Assembly (NCBI GenBank): GCA_002495685.1
Contig: DAGJ01000011.1
Span: 31,854 to 70,298, forward strand
Source of the DNA: Methanobrevibacter sp. UBA412
GTDB taxonomy: Archaea; Methanobacteriota; Methanobacteria; Methanobacteriales; Methanobacteriaceae
DNA: 38,445 bases
Reading direction: 5' to 3'
Each line of letters opens with the position of its first letter. Within the stretch, counting starts at the first letter, position 1. A program made the translations under genes and the position numbers. The notes under the pieces were generated by a model. The model made no database searches. It was given only the letters and a program-made list of their open reading frames with translations, and was not told the DNA's origin. Shown here piece after piece: positions 17,782 to 26,069 of the stretch.

Positions 17782-18168
17782 TTATTTTTCTAATATTTTC
17801 ACTATTTTCTTATTTAAAATGTTTTTAATAATATCTACACAAATTTCCCCATCATTGTCTAAGCGTGATGTGTCATTTGCATGGTATTCTGTTTTACTTA
17901 ATTCTTCATTGACATTTATTGAATCGATTACATCTACATTTCTTTGTTTTAGGATACTGTTTACACATGATCCATCACAACCATTAACTGCTATTATTGG
18001 ATATTTTTTTATTAAATCTCTAAAACCAGTTCTTTCTCCTGATGTTGCACCCATACAAATACTTATTACTTGAGGGTTTTCTTTATTTGTATCGTCACAG
18101 CTTACACGTGTGATTAATCCGTTAGGACTCATTCCACTACATGCTGCTACTGCTACTTTTTTTGTCAT
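17782..18168 (-). CDS. DGC domain putative zinc-binding protein
   Basis: 128 residues. Conserved Cys motifs of the DGC family are visible: ACSGMSPNGLITR near the N-terminus, VSC and ICMGATSGE in the middle, and NGCDGSCVN, the eponymous DGC, at about 63-71. The family is thought to bind zinc or another metal through these cysteines; its reaction is not established. The gene starts eight bases after the ArsR stop codon, with an AGGAG site overlapping the end of arsR, so translation is probably coupled. The start is ATG, MTKKVAVAACSG. Confidence 0.75.
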   Translation of the reverse strand: MTKKVAVAACSGMSPNGLITRVSCDDTNKENPQVISICMGATSGERTGFRDLIKKYPIIAVNGCDGSCVNSILKQRNVDVIDSINVNEELSKTEYHANDTSRLDNDGEICVDIIKNILNKKIVKILEK

Positions 18169-18175
18169 ATTTTTT

Positions 18176-18484
18176 TTATTCTCCTTTGAAAATTTTATTT
18201 AAATGTTTTATTAATTTGGGATTAGATAGGCTGTAATAATTCCATATGCCTTCTTTTCTCATTTTTATTATTTCTGCTTTTTTTAGTATGTTTAAATGGT
18301 GTGATATTGTGGATTGGGATTTATTTATTCCTTCATGTATTTGACATACACATAATTCTCCGTCTTGAAGTAAGTATAAGATTTTTAATCTTGTAGGGTC
18401 TGCTATTGCTTTTAATGTTTCCTGGTTTTTATTGATTTCTTCTGATTTGGGGATTTTATGTTTTTTCTTTTTACATGAGCTCAT
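18176..18484 (-). CDS. ArsR family metal-sensing transcriptional repressor
   Basis: About 102 residues, the usual ArsR/SmtB length. The winged helix reads IADPTRLKILYLLQDGELCVCQIHE (metal-ligand motif ELCVC in helix 3), then NKSQSTISHHLNILKKAEII (recognition helix), then GIWNYYSL (wing). ELCVC-type sensors bind arsenite, cadmium, lead or similar thiophilic metals and leave DNA when loaded. I take the ATG at 18484 (MSSCKKKK), not the TTG at 18490. No Shine-Dalgarno site precedes it, and a TATA-like palindrome is centred about 29 bases upstream, so the message is probably leaderless. It is the first gene of the operon with the DGC and QueG-like genes and probably represses itself and them. Confidence 0.85.
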   Translation of the reverse strand: MSSCKKKKHKIPKSEEINKNQETLKAIADPTRLKILYLLQDGELCVCQIHEGINKSQSTISHHLNILKKAEIIKMRKEGIWNYYSLSNPKLIKHLNKIFKGE

Positions 18485-18505
18485 ATTCAATAAATCTATA
18501 TATTA

Positions 18506-18521
18506 ATATATTTAAATATAT
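18506..18521. promoter_or_regulatory. TATA box inside a 16-bp perfect palindrome upstream of arsR
   Basis: ATATATTTAAATATAT is a perfect 16-base palindrome whose centre lies about 29 bases before the arsR ATG. It contains a good archaeal TATA element, and a repressor dimer bound here would block TBP. The spacing to the ATG fits a leaderless transcript. A purely A/T palindrome can also arise by chance. Confidence 0.45.
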
Positions 18522-18552
18522 CGATGTATCTTTTTAAAAAAAAATAAAAACC

Positions 18553-19002
18553 TCAAAAATCAAGTAAATTATCAGAAATCTTAGAACACAAACTCAAAAA
18601 CAAATCACGCTCATCACTAGAATCCAAAGCAGCTAAAACAGTACTACACAACTCATACTCAAAATCATCATGCTCCTTTAAAACTTTCTCACCATCACTA
18701 GTTAAAACCAACTTAAAACTACGCTTATCCTCAGGATTAATCTCCCTTAAAATCAAACCCTTAGCTTCTAACTTATTAATAACATTAGTAATAGAACTCT
18801 TAGGAAGATTAGACTCACGAGTAACATCCTTAATAACAGTATTCTTATGATGACCAGTACGAGCAATAACACCAATCTCACGATTATCTAAAGATTTAAG
18901 ATTAGGATAATTAGATTCAATATTGCTAAATAAATTCTTAACAAAAATAGAATGCCAAACACTATTCAATTGCTTAATTTGACTTTCCTTAATTTCACAC
19001 AT
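18553..19002 (-). CDS. MarR family transcriptional regulator
   Basis: 149 residues, standard MarR length. The winged helix-turn-helix is seen in VIKDVTRESNLPKSSITNVINKLEAKGLILREINPEDKR, followed by SFKLVLTSDGEKVL; the DKR wing signature is intact. The N- and C-terminal helices would form the dimer interface. MarR proteins repress genes for efflux and stress responses until a small ligand binds. The gene lies 88 bases downstream of a GyrI-like ligand-binding protein on the same strand. AAAGGTG precedes the ATG by about 11 bases, and the palindrome ATAGTACTAT lies about 60 bases upstream. Confidence 0.87.
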   Translation of the reverse strand: MCEIKESQIKQLNSVWHSIFVKNLFSNIESNYPNLKSLDNREIGVIARTGHHKNTVIKDVTRESNLPKSSITNVINKLEAKGLILREINPEDKRSFKLVLTSDGEKVLKEHDDFEYELCSTVLAALDSSDERDLFLSLCSKISDNLLDF

Positions 19003-19061
19003 AAATAAAAAAACACCTTTAAAATTATTTAATTTAATTTAAAAACAATCACATATTTAAA

Positions 19062-19071
19062 ATAGTACTAT
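19062..19071. promoter_or_regulatory. Palindrome ATAGTACTAT upstream of marR (candidate autoregulatory operator)
   Basis: A perfect 10-base palindrome adjoins TATA-like sequence in the 88-base gap before the MarR gene. Its TAGTACTA core matches the palindrome in front of the MATE exporter gene at 16936-16943. A MarR dimer binding both sites would link regulator and pump. Confidence 0.42.
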
Positions 19072-19090
19072 AAAAAAATTAAATCCCTTT

Positions 19091-19540
19091 TTAATCTTTT
19101 AAAACATTAACCTGAACATCACTAATTAAATGATCCTTATCAGTATATAAAGGATTATTAAAAAACACTAAATAACTAGTATCTAAAACAGTGTAATTAT
19201 TTTCCCCAGCATATTCAACAATTTCATCATAAGTCTTATAAGCACTATCATGAGAACCTACATGAATAGAACTTAAAACAAGATGTTTACTAAAAGATTT
19301 AATAGAAATACAATCAGGAACCTTTAAATCATCACCACGTATAGACACACCACAATAATGAACCTCTTTTTCACTATTGAAATTTTTAAAAACACTAAAA
19401 GGAGCACCCTGAATTTTAACTTTAGATTCTTTAGCCCACTCAAAAAGTTCAAAAAGAGTATTATTCAAACCATCACCACTATACTCAAGTAAAGCCACTA
19501 AATTCTCAGGTATTATTTTTTCTTTAATTTCCATATCCAT
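19091..19540 (-). CDS. GyrI-like / effector-binding domain protein
   Basis: About 149 residues without a DNA-binding domain. The segments LFELFEWAKESKVKIQGAPFSVF and CGVSIRG resemble the SHS2-type small-molecule-binding domain of GyrI and of AraC/BmrR effector modules, in which such proteins bind or hydrolyse hydrophobic toxic compounds. The match is by pattern only. The gene is just upstream of the MarR regulator on the same strand, which suits ligand sensing or sequestration. The frame opens at TTG 19549; I take the ATG at 19540 (MDMEIKEKIIPE), with another ATG two codons later. No clear Shine-Dalgarno site is present. Confidence 0.55.
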   Translation of the reverse strand: MDMEIKEKIIPENLVALLEYSGDGLNNTLFELFEWAKESKVKIQGAPFSVFKNFNSEKEVHYCGVSIRGDDLKVPDCISIKSFSKHLVLSSIHVGSHDSAYKTYDEIVEYAGENNYTVLDTSYLVFFNNPLYTDKDHLISDVQVNVLKD

Positions 19541-19719
19541 AACAATCAATTTAAAAAAATTTTTTTTATATAATATCTACTTTTATTTTTCAATTTATAT
19601 TAAAATTATGATTTAATATTTTTACTTTGATTATTAAATTATTTATTCAATACCTTAGCAAATGTTTTATTAAATAGAAACTATATATATTTTTATAAAT
19701 TTTAAAGGGAGGAATTCTT

Positions 19720-20166
19720 ATGAATAAGAAAATTTTAACAATCTTATTAATTAGCACTATTTTAGCTTCTACGGGGATTATATTTGCATCTAGTACTGTG
19801 AATTTGAATAATAGTAGTTTCACTTGTCCTGATGGTTACACTCAAGTTACTACTGGTTTAGATGGTTCTTTAGTTGTTTATTCTGGAAATGATGGTTACT
19901 TTGCTGTAGCTGAAGATCAAATTATGTCAAGTGATCTTATAAGTCAGTATGGTGGTAAAATCTTATCTCAGAATAGTTTAACTGTTAATAATATTCCTGT
20001 TACTGAATATAAAGTAAGTTATAATGGTAAAACTGGTTATGCTTATGGTTTTAATAAGGATAATCATGATTTTATTGTAGGTGTTTTACCTAATGATTTA
20101 AGTAATTGGGATGTTAGTAGTAGTTCTAATCTGGCTAATCAATTGATTAATAGTATTAAGGTTTAA
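19720..20166 (+). CDS. Small secreted protein of unknown function
   Basis: 148 residues. A clear signal peptide (MNKKILTILLISTILASTGI, ending about FASS) is followed by a domain of about 120 residues built of short strands: SFTCPDGYTQV, SLVVYSG, YFAVAEDQ, IPVTEYKVSYNGKTGYAYGF, DFIVGVLP, NQLINSIKV. The design recalls the outside part of the zinc-ribbon protein at 22830, which also has an FTVEHP-type start, an NGTYIG strand and an end in LLNSVKIK, so both may belong to one PsbP-like family common in methanogen surface proteins. The start is firm: GGGAGG lies seven bases before the ATG. The gene is monocistronic and ends before a strong hairpin. Confidence 0.7.
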   Translation: MNKKILTILLISTILASTGIIFASSTVNLNNSSFTCPDGYTQVTTGLDGSLVVYSGNDGYFAVAEDQIMSSDLISQYGGKILSQNSLTVNNIPVTEYKVSYNGKTGYAYGFNKDNHDFIVGVLPNDLSNWDVSSSSNLANQLINSIKV

Positions 20167-20231
20167 TACTATTAATTTTTTTTAATAAAATTATGTAATA
20201 CTTAAAATGATATTTATATTAATGGTGAAAG

Positions 20232-20277
20232 AATAATCATTAAACCTAAAAAAGTTTTTATAGATTTAATGATTATT
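20232..20277. terminator. Long hairpin between convergent genes (probable bidirectional terminator)
   Basis: AATAATCATTAAA (20232-20244) pairs exactly with TTTAATGATTATT (20265-20277). Pairing resumes inside (CTA with TAG, AAAA with TTTT), giving an almost continuous hairpin of about 21 pairs with a very small loop. It lies 65 bases after the 19720 gene and 14 bases before the stop of the opposite gene. Confidence 0.6.
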
Positions 20278-20291
20278 AAATTTTGAATGTT

Positions 20292-20564
20292 TTATTTAGC
20301 TGCCATCGTGTTGTAATTGTTTAATTTAAACATCATGAAGTATCTGTCTAAACATACAATCATGTCATCATAGGTGGCTCCTATAGCTTTTCCTATTTCT
20401 TTTAGATCTTCTGCAATCATTTGTTGACCTCCATATACCATGGAAGTAACAAAAAGGTAATCTCCATCTGGAGATATTGTGTACTCAAAATTTTTTCCAC
20501 CAGGATATTGGTTTTTGAAAAAAGTATTAAGCTTATTTAAAAATCTTGTATCAGTTATGTTCAT
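20292..20564 (-). CDS. Hypothetical 90-residue protein
   Basis: No family recognised. The protein is soluble, with no signal or membrane segment. It has a short helical start (RFLNKLNTFFKNQYPGG), a beta-like middle (YTISPDGDYLFVTSMVYGG) and a helical end with a CLDRYFMMFKL segment. The frame could open at ATG 20570, but the Shine-Dalgarno GAGGTGA directly abuts that ATG. The second ATG at 20564 is six bases away and is the better start, so the protein begins MNITDTRFLNK. It probably forms its own transcript and ends at the shared hairpin. Confidence 0.6.
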   Translation of the reverse strand: MNITDTRFLNKLNTFFKNQYPGGKNFEYTISPDGDYLFVTSMVYGGQQMIAEDLKEIGKAIGATYDDMIVCLDRYFMMFKLNNYNTMAAK

Positions 20565-20570
20565 TGACAT

Positions 20571-20975
20571 TCACCTCAATTTTGTTATTATTACTTTATG
20601 TAATATAAACTATGTTTAATGTTATATTTAAATATTGTTATTACTTTTAACATTATACTATTTTGTCTAAAAAATTTTTAATTAAATGAATAAAGTATTA
20701 AATCTCAATATTTAATAAGACACATAGTCAGTTTTAAAAGTCTTATCTTAGTATTAGAATAAACTTATATATAAAGATATCGAAATTAAAATATGAAAAT
20801 AAAAAAAACAAAACCCTAAAAAAAATATAAAAACAAGACAAAAAATCAAAATAAAAACCAAAAACAAGACAAAAGAATAATCCAAAATGTGAAAAGAAAG
20901 TATATATATGAGAAAAAAAACAAAACATAAAATATCGAAAACCGATAAAAAATAATATAAAAATGGAAAAAATAA
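20571..20975. other. Divergent intergenic region with A/C-rich leader before the aldo/keto reductase gene
   Basis: About 400 bases between divergent starts. TATA-like boxes face the reductase gene at about 20764-20774 (CTTATATATAA) and 20900-20909 (GTATATATAT). The stretch 20775-20975 on the plus strand is dominated by A with some C and contains the short inverted repeat TATCG-AAAAC-CGATA at 20933-20947. The spacer produces Phe-rich open frames on the minus strand, which I regard as spurious. Confidence 0.45.
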
Positions 20976-22193
20976 ATGCAATACAGAACAATCACCAAAA
21001 CCGGAGAAAAACTCTCACCTCTAGGATTCGGAGCAATGAGACTAACAACCACCATGAGTGGAACAGACCTAAAAAAAGCAAGCCAAGAAATAACATATGC
21101 AATAAATAATGGAGTAAACCTAATAGACACAGCATACATGTACGGAAACGGAGAAAACGAAAAAGCCATAGGTGAAATACTAAAAAAAACAGGCCTAAGA
21201 AACAAAGTCAACATAAGCACAAAAATGAACCGGCTAAGAATAAAAACCTACAATGATATGCACAAAATGTTCAACCAAGAACTAAAAAACCTACAAACCG
21301 ACCACATAGACTACTACTTCATACACAATATAATAGGATACGAAGACATAGAAAAACTCCAAAAAAATGATCTAAACAAATTCATAGAAGAAAAAAAAGA
21401 AACAGGAGAAATCCGAAACATAGGATTCTCCTATCACGGACCAAGCAACCAATTCCAAAAAATAGTAGACTCCTACCCCTGGGACATGTGCCTCCTACAA
21501 TACAATTACTTAGATGAAAACTTCCAAGCAGGAAAAAAAGGAATACAATACCTACACGAAAAAGGAATAGGAATAATAATAATGGAACCATTAAAAGGAG
21601 GACTACTAGCAGGAAAACTACCACCTGAAGTAGAAAAACTAAAAAAAGAAAAAAACATCACCCGCTCAAATGCAGATTTAGGACTAAGCTGGTTACTCAA
21701 TCAAAAAGAAATAACCTGCATACTAAGCGGAATGAACAGTTTAGAAATGGTTAAAGAAAACATAAAAATAGCAAACACAACACAAGTAAACACCCTAAAA
21801 AAAGAAGAACTCAAAACAATAGAAGAAATAAAAAACATAATACTAAAATTAAATAAAATCAACTGCACAAGCTGCGGATACTGTATGCCATGTCCAAGAG
21901 GAGTAAGCATACCAGAATGTTTCCAAACATACAATGAAAAATACTTATTCAACCAAAAACAATTCGGAATCCATGAAGCAACAATCAATTACATAGGAGG
22001 ATTACTAGGAACAGTAGGACCAGCACAAGATGCAAGTCTCTGCACGCAATGTAATGCCTGTGTGAGTAAGTGTCCACAACAATTACCAATACCCAACCTC
22101 CTAGAAACCGTGAATAAAGAATTCCATGGAAACCTAACAAAGAAAACCTTACCATTATTAAGACAAATATTAAAATTATTCAAAATCATATAA
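20976..22193 (+). CDS. Aldo/keto reductase with C-terminal 4Fe-4S ferredoxin domain
   Basis: 405 residues. The N-terminal three quarters is an aldo/keto reductase barrel: GFGAMRL, then NLIDTAYMYGNGE with D51 and Y56, STKM with K83, and YYFIHN with H117, so the catalytic tetrad is complete. The C-terminal part has two Cys groups, CTSCGYCMPCP (from about 296) and CTQCNACVSKCP (from about 355), for Fe-S clusters. This AKR-ferredoxin fusion is common in anaerobes; the substrate is unknown and electrons could come from ferredoxin rather than NADPH. Coding-strand T is very low (8 of 60 bases at 21061-21120). A PadR regulator follows by 27 bases, suggesting an autoregulated redox operon. No Shine-Dalgarno site is evident. 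Confidence 0.86.
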   Translation: MQYRTITKTGEKLSPLGFGAMRLTTTMSGTDLKKASQEITYAINNGVNLIDTAYMYGNGENEKAIGEILKKTGLRNKVNISTKMNRLRIKTYNDMHKMFNQELKNLQTDHIDYYFIHNIIGYEDIEKLQKNDLNKFIEEKKETGEIRNIGFSYHGPSNQFQKIVDSYPWDMCLLQYNYLDENFQAGKKGIQYLHEKGIGIIIMEPLKGGLLAGKLPPEVEKLKKEKNITRSNADLGLSWLLNQKEITCILSGMNSLEMVKENIKIANTTQVNTLKKEELKTIEEIKNIILKLNKINCTSCGYCMPCPRGVSIPECFQTYNEKYLFNQKQFGIHEATINYIGGLLGTVGPAQDASLCTQCNACVSKCPQQLPIPNLLETVNKEFHGNLTKKTLPLLRQILKLFKII

Positions 22194-22220
22194 AAAAAAA
22201 TATATTGGAGCCAAATCAAA

Positions 22221-22799
22221 ATGCCAGAAGAAAAAGCAGATAAAACCATTAAATACTGGGGACTACTATATGAAATGATAGAAAACTTCCATAAATACGG
22301 TGGACTAAGAATAGTCATATTATACGAACTAAAAGACAAACCATTAAATGGAGTAGAAATAAGTAAACAAATAGAAATCCATAATAAAAAATTACATGAA
22401 AAAAAGAAACAAATCTACTACACTAAACATGAAAAAGACTTAAATGATCCATTCACACGAAAAGTTAAATCAAAACCATCACCAGGAAGCCTATACCCTA
22501 AACTTAAAAAAATGAGAGAAGAAGGCTTAATAGTTAAATTAAGTAATGGTAAATATCAAAACACTAAACTTGGAAATGATAAATTACATGAAGTACTAGA
22601 AACTTTACAAAAAAAAGAAGTATACTTTAATGAAAACCCATTAGAAAACACACTTGCAGATTTAGACTTTGCAATAACAAGAATCGAAAATATTAATGAA
22701 GAGGAACTAAAAACTTATGAAGATGACTTACTAAATTTAAGTAAAAGACTTAAAAAAATAGCAGTAAATGTTTACTCCCAAAACATTGATGAAAAATAA
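22221..22799 (+). CDS. PadR family transcriptional regulator
   Basis: 192 residues. The N-terminal winged helix reads GGLRIVILYELKDKPLNGVEI and, after a lysine-rich insertion, PSPGSLYPKLKKMREEGLI, which is the PadR P-x-x-G-x-x-Y-P signature, followed by KYQNTKLGNDKL as the wing. The C-terminal half is helical, as in PadR dimerisation domains. The insertion (HEKKKQIYYTKHEKDLNDPFT) between helix 2 and the recognition helix is longer than usual. GGAG lies eight bases upstream of the ATG. It lies between the aldo/keto reductase and a zinc-ribbon membrane protein with short gaps, so it probably regulates this operon. Confidence 0.8.
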   Translation: MPEEKADKTIKYWGLLYEMIENFHKYGGLRIVILYELKDKPLNGVEISKQIEIHNKKLHEKKKQIYYTKHEKDLNDPFTRKVKSKPSPGSLYPKLKKMREEGLIVKLSNGKYQNTKLGNDKLHEVLETLQKKEVYFNENPLENTLADLDFAITRIENINEEELKTYEDDLLNLSKRLKKIAVNVYSQNIDEK

Positions 22800-22829
22800 A
22801 TTAAATATAAAAAAATTTTTAAAGGGAAA

Positions 22830-23402
22830 ATGTATTGTCCAAGATGCGGTGAAAAAAACGAACCTCAAGATCAATATTGTAGAAAATGTGGAACACTACT
22901 AAAAAAAGACCCTAATCAAGTTTACCAACGGAAATATAAAAGATTACAATATCTAATAATTATAATCTTACTTTTGATTATTGGTGGAATGATTGTAAGT
23001 TTCACAACATATAATATAGCTACAACAACTTATACTTCCAATAATTTCACAGTTGAACATCCAATGTTTGGAAAAGTTATTGAAAACCCACAAACACAAT
23101 TTACAGATTTTTACAGTGTAAACGGCACATACATTGGAAGTATTAGTGCAATTCATGATGATAAATTAAGTGAAACATCAGCCGATGACTGGACTACAAG
23201 TAATAGTGAAACACGTGTGGATAATTCTCAAAGTGTAAACGTACTTGGAAATCCTGGACTTGAAATAAATGAAACCAGTTTAACAGATAATAGTCACAGT
23301 ACCGTGTTTATCTTCAATAAAAATGATAAAATAGTGAGAATAACATTAAACCCAGAAAACCCTGACAGTACTAATCTTTTAAACAGTGTGAAAATAAAAT
23401 AA
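22830..23402 (+). CDS. Zinc-ribbon membrane protein with an outside domain
   Basis: 190 residues. A cytoplasmic zinc ribbon, CPRCGEKNEPQDQYCRKCG (residues 3-21), is followed by a basic segment, one transmembrane helix (YLIIIILLLIIGGMIVSF, about 39-57) and an outside domain of about 130 residues with short beta strands (NNFTVEHPMFGKV, NGTYIGSISAIHD, HSTVFIFN, LLNSVKIK). The outside part resembles the secreted protein at 19720. The function is unknown; such zinc-ribbon, helix and outside-domain proteins are frequent in Methanobacteriales. AAAGGGAAA immediately precedes the ATG. It is the last gene of the aldo/keto reductase-PadR group by spacing (30 bases). Confidence 0.7.
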   Translation: MYCPRCGEKNEPQDQYCRKCGTLLKKDPNQVYQRKYKRLQYLIIIILLLIIGGMIVSFTTYNIATTTYTSNNFTVEHPMFGKVIENPQTQFTDFYSVNGTYIGSISAIHDDKLSETSADDWTTSNSETRVDNSQSVNVLGNPGLEINETSLTDNSHSTVFIFNKNDKIVRITLNPENPDSTNLLNSVKIK

Positions 23403-23430
23403 AAAAAATAGATTTAAACCCTATTTTTTT
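23402..23430. terminator. Hairpin overlapping two convergent stop codons (bidirectional terminator)
   Basis: AAAAAAATAG (23402-23411) and CTATTTTTTT (23421-23430) are exact reverse complements with a nine-base loop. The hairpin gives a T-rich 3' end to transcripts from either side: the zinc-ribbon gene on plus and the U32 gene on minus. It spans the stop region of both genes. Confidence 0.65.
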
Positions 23431-25943
23431 CTTCTTTTCTCATTTTCCCTACCATTAACATAATTCCCCTTATTAATAGTAGAATTAGACATATTCACAA
23501 TACTATCAAAGTAATCTATTTCTTCTTCAGGATTACCTAATTTTTGCTCATAAAGAGAAATAATTCTAGATACAAATTTAGGAGTTGTGAATCTACAATC
23601 TAAGGTGATATTATCAATACCCATATCCTTAATCTCCTGGATTTCATCAATAAGTGATAAGCAATCATCATTGTAAAAATGACTTTGTTTATTATAATCT
23701 AAAAATATTTTAAACTTAGCCTTATTACGTTTCTTATCCTGTAAGACCATATACTCACCAGCTTCTATATGATAATCCTTCTCGTTGATTAATTCACTGA
23801 AATCATCCTTTGTAACCATGATTTCCTGATTTCCATAAACTATTAATTCTAATTGAATATCTTCTTCCTGTGAATTTTCTATTAAATCCTTAATTTCCTC
23901 TTTATTCAATTCACTACTAATTGTTAAACCTTTAAAACCAGTATTATTTAAGGTTTTAACAGTATAATTATTCCAAACATTCAAATTATGAGCACCATAC
24001 ACATTAGTATTGAAAATTAAAGGTAAGGATGGTGAATCACCCATTATACTAATATGAATATTTTCCCTACTTAAATTATTTACTATTGTATTTGCTTTTT
24101 CTAAATCTTCATCAGAAGTGAAAGCAGATAATACCCATACTAATTCTTTATCAAAACAGATTCCCGCAGCATTTCTAAGAATTCCCTCAATTTTATTAAA
24201 GTAATCAGTACTATTTGTAAATAAGTAAGAAGGATCAAAGTATACTCTTTGGAATGAATGTTTTGCAACAAGTTTTAATAAGTTAAAATTATCAACATAA
24301 ATATTAAATCCAATATAATCCTTAGATTTAGCAGGGACTTGTTTACTTTTAAGTTCATGAGTATAATCTTTAATTTTAACCCGTATATCCTCAGATTCTT
24401 CTTCTTCAGGCAAGTAATATCCAAGTAAAATATCAGATGCAATATCCAGGACTGATCTTCGTATCTTATTCAATCTACTCATAGACATGAACACGTCTGT
24501 TGGGAAATCTTCAAATAGGATATTATCCACTATAAATGGAGTGTTTCCAGTTTTACTCATCTGATTTTCTATTGCCTCAGTTGTTAATGGTCGGTTAATA
24601 GATTTCTCAAACGCTTTCTTACTCATATATTCAAAATCTATTAAATTATTCTCAATTATAAAACTAGCATTAATAAGCATCTTATTTTTTTTATTACGCT
24701 TAATACTTAGGGATAATGGTATGTGAGGTTTTATTTCCTCTTTCTTATACTGTTTTTGCTTATCATGTAATGCTTTACTATAACTTATATAAACTTTAGA
24801 TCCAACTCTAATATCTCGAGTGGTTTCAATTAAGATATGTTTATCATTTTGCTCTACGATTTTATCTAAATAGATTCCACGAATATGATTATTATGTTTA
24901 AATCCTATACCATCACCACTTATAAGAATTGGATGATTAGGGTCAACAAATTTAATATCTACTCTTTCACCGTTAATACTAATTATGTCTCCAAGATATA
25001 ATCCTTGATGGAAACTACTTTCTCTTCCCATTACTTCTGGAGGTTCATCATCAAGAATATAACCATTAGTATAGTACCGGTTAAAGGTTAAATCTAAGTC
25101 TCTTTGTAAAAGTTTTAAGGTTTCAGGATTTGTATCATCTAATTGGTCTAGTAAGGTTCTATAAGTATGAACTACTGTTGCTACATAATCATCAGATTTA
25201 AGTCTTCCCTCAATCTTTACACTATATACTCCTGCATCTGATATTGATTTTAAATCCTTATAAACTGCTAAATCATGAGTACTTATTAAACATCCATTTG
25301 CCACACTATGATTATTATATTTTAATTTATAATCACTTCTACATGGTTGTGAGCATGCTCCTCTGTTTGCACTTCTACCATTTATAAATGAGGAAATATA
25401 ACAATCCCCGGATATGCAGTAACAGAGGCTTCCATGACCAAATACTTCAAGGTCTAAGTCAATATTATCAGTTTTTAATTTATCTCTAATTTGACTTATT
25501 TCTTCTACACTCATTTCTCTTGGTAATATTACACGATTCATTCCTTGATTTTTAGCCCATTTTATACTATTATAATCTCTTAGGGTCATTTGTGTTGAGG
25601 AATGTATTTCCATATTAGGAATAAACCTATTAAGTAAGTATACTAATCCTAAGTCTTGAACGATTAAGGCATCTACTCCGATACGGTATAAGAATTGAGC
25701 ATATTTAAGTACTTCTAAGATTTCACTTGAATTAAACAAGGTGTTTACTGTTACATGTACAGCTGCACCATTTAAATGTGCATATTGTACTGCTTTTTCT
25801 AATTCTTCACTAGTGAAGTTTTGAGCAAATGCTCTTGCCCCATACCTATGTCCTGCAATATATACTGCATCTGCTCCAGCATTAATTGCAACAACAAGTA
25901 CATCATATGATCCTGCTGGTGCTAATAATTCTTGTAATACCAC
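23421..25943 (-). CDS. U32 family peptidase / RlhA-like protein with C-terminal DUF3656-type region
   Basis: 840 residues. The N-terminal 300 residues match the U32 barrel: LLAPAGSYDVLVVAINAGADAVYIAG, YGARAFAQNF, and the signature HGSLCYCISGDCYISS followed by RGACSQPCR at about 170-203, whose cysteines could hold an Fe-S cluster. Members include YhbU/YegQ-type proteins and RlhA, which hydroxylates a 23S rRNA cytidine; proteolysis is doubtful for most of them. The long C-terminal part (about 380-800) fits the extra DUF3656-like domain of the large U32 class, ending in a second barrel-like segment (DNITLDCRFTTPKFV). A ribosomal RNA or tRNA modification role is the best inference. The gene stands alone, with a hairpin terminator over its stop codon. 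Confidence 0.82.
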   Translation of the reverse strand: MVLQELLAPAGSYDVLVVAINAGADAVYIAGHRYGARAFAQNFTSEELEKAVQYAHLNGAAVHVTVNTLFNSSEILEVLKYAQFLYRIGVDALIVQDLGLVYLLNRFIPNMEIHSSTQMTLRDYNSIKWAKNQGMNRVILPREMSVEEISQIRDKLKTDNIDLDLEVFGHGSLCYCISGDCYISSFINGRSANRGACSQPCRSDYKLKYNNHSVANGCLISTHDLAVYKDLKSISDAGVYSVKIEGRLKSDDYVATVVHTYRTLLDQLDDTNPETLKLLQRDLDLTFNRYYTNGYILDDEPPEVMGRESSFHQGLYLGDIISINGERVDIKFVDPNHPILISGDGIGFKHNNHIRGIYLDKIVEQNDKHILIETTRDIRVGSKVYISYSKALHDKQKQYKKEEIKPHIPLSLSIKRNKKNKMLINASFIIENNLIDFEYMSKKAFEKSINRPLTTEAIENQMSKTGNTPFIVDNILFEDFPTDVFMSMSRLNKIRRSVLDIASDILLGYYLPEEEESEDIRVKIKDYTHELKSKQVPAKSKDYIGFNIYVDNFNLLKLVAKHSFQRVYFDPSYLFTNSTDYFNKIEGILRNAAGICFDKELVWVLSAFTSDEDLEKANTIVNNLSRENIHISIMGDSPSLPLIFNTNVYGAHNLNVWNNYTVKTLNNTGFKGLTISSELNKEEIKDLIENSQEEDIQLELIVYGNQEIMVTKDDFSELINEKDYHIEAGEYMVLQDKKRNKAKFKIFLDYNKQSHFYNDDCLSLIDEIQEIKDMGIDNITLDCRFTTPKFVSRIISLYEQKLGNPEEEIDYFDSIVNMSNSTINKGNYVNGRENEKRRKK

Positions 25944-26069
25944 TTATATAATCTCCGAAAAAAATAGTTAAAATAATTTAATTCTTAATTAATATTGATT
26001 TATGTTTTTTAAAGTTAATAAATATTATATTTAGAAATCTTTAAAACTTTAAATATACTATTTTTTTTT

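Noticed and set aside
20743..21220. Overlapping minus-strand open frames rich in Phe, Ile and Leu
   Set aside because: They are the reverse of an A-rich leader and of the aldo/keto reductase 5' end. No ribosome site and no family pattern; composition alone keeps the frames open.
21382..22339. Several minus-strand open frames of 64-116 codons
   Set aside because: They lie wholly opposite the aldo/keto reductase and PadR genes, which have full catalytic and DNA-binding motifs.
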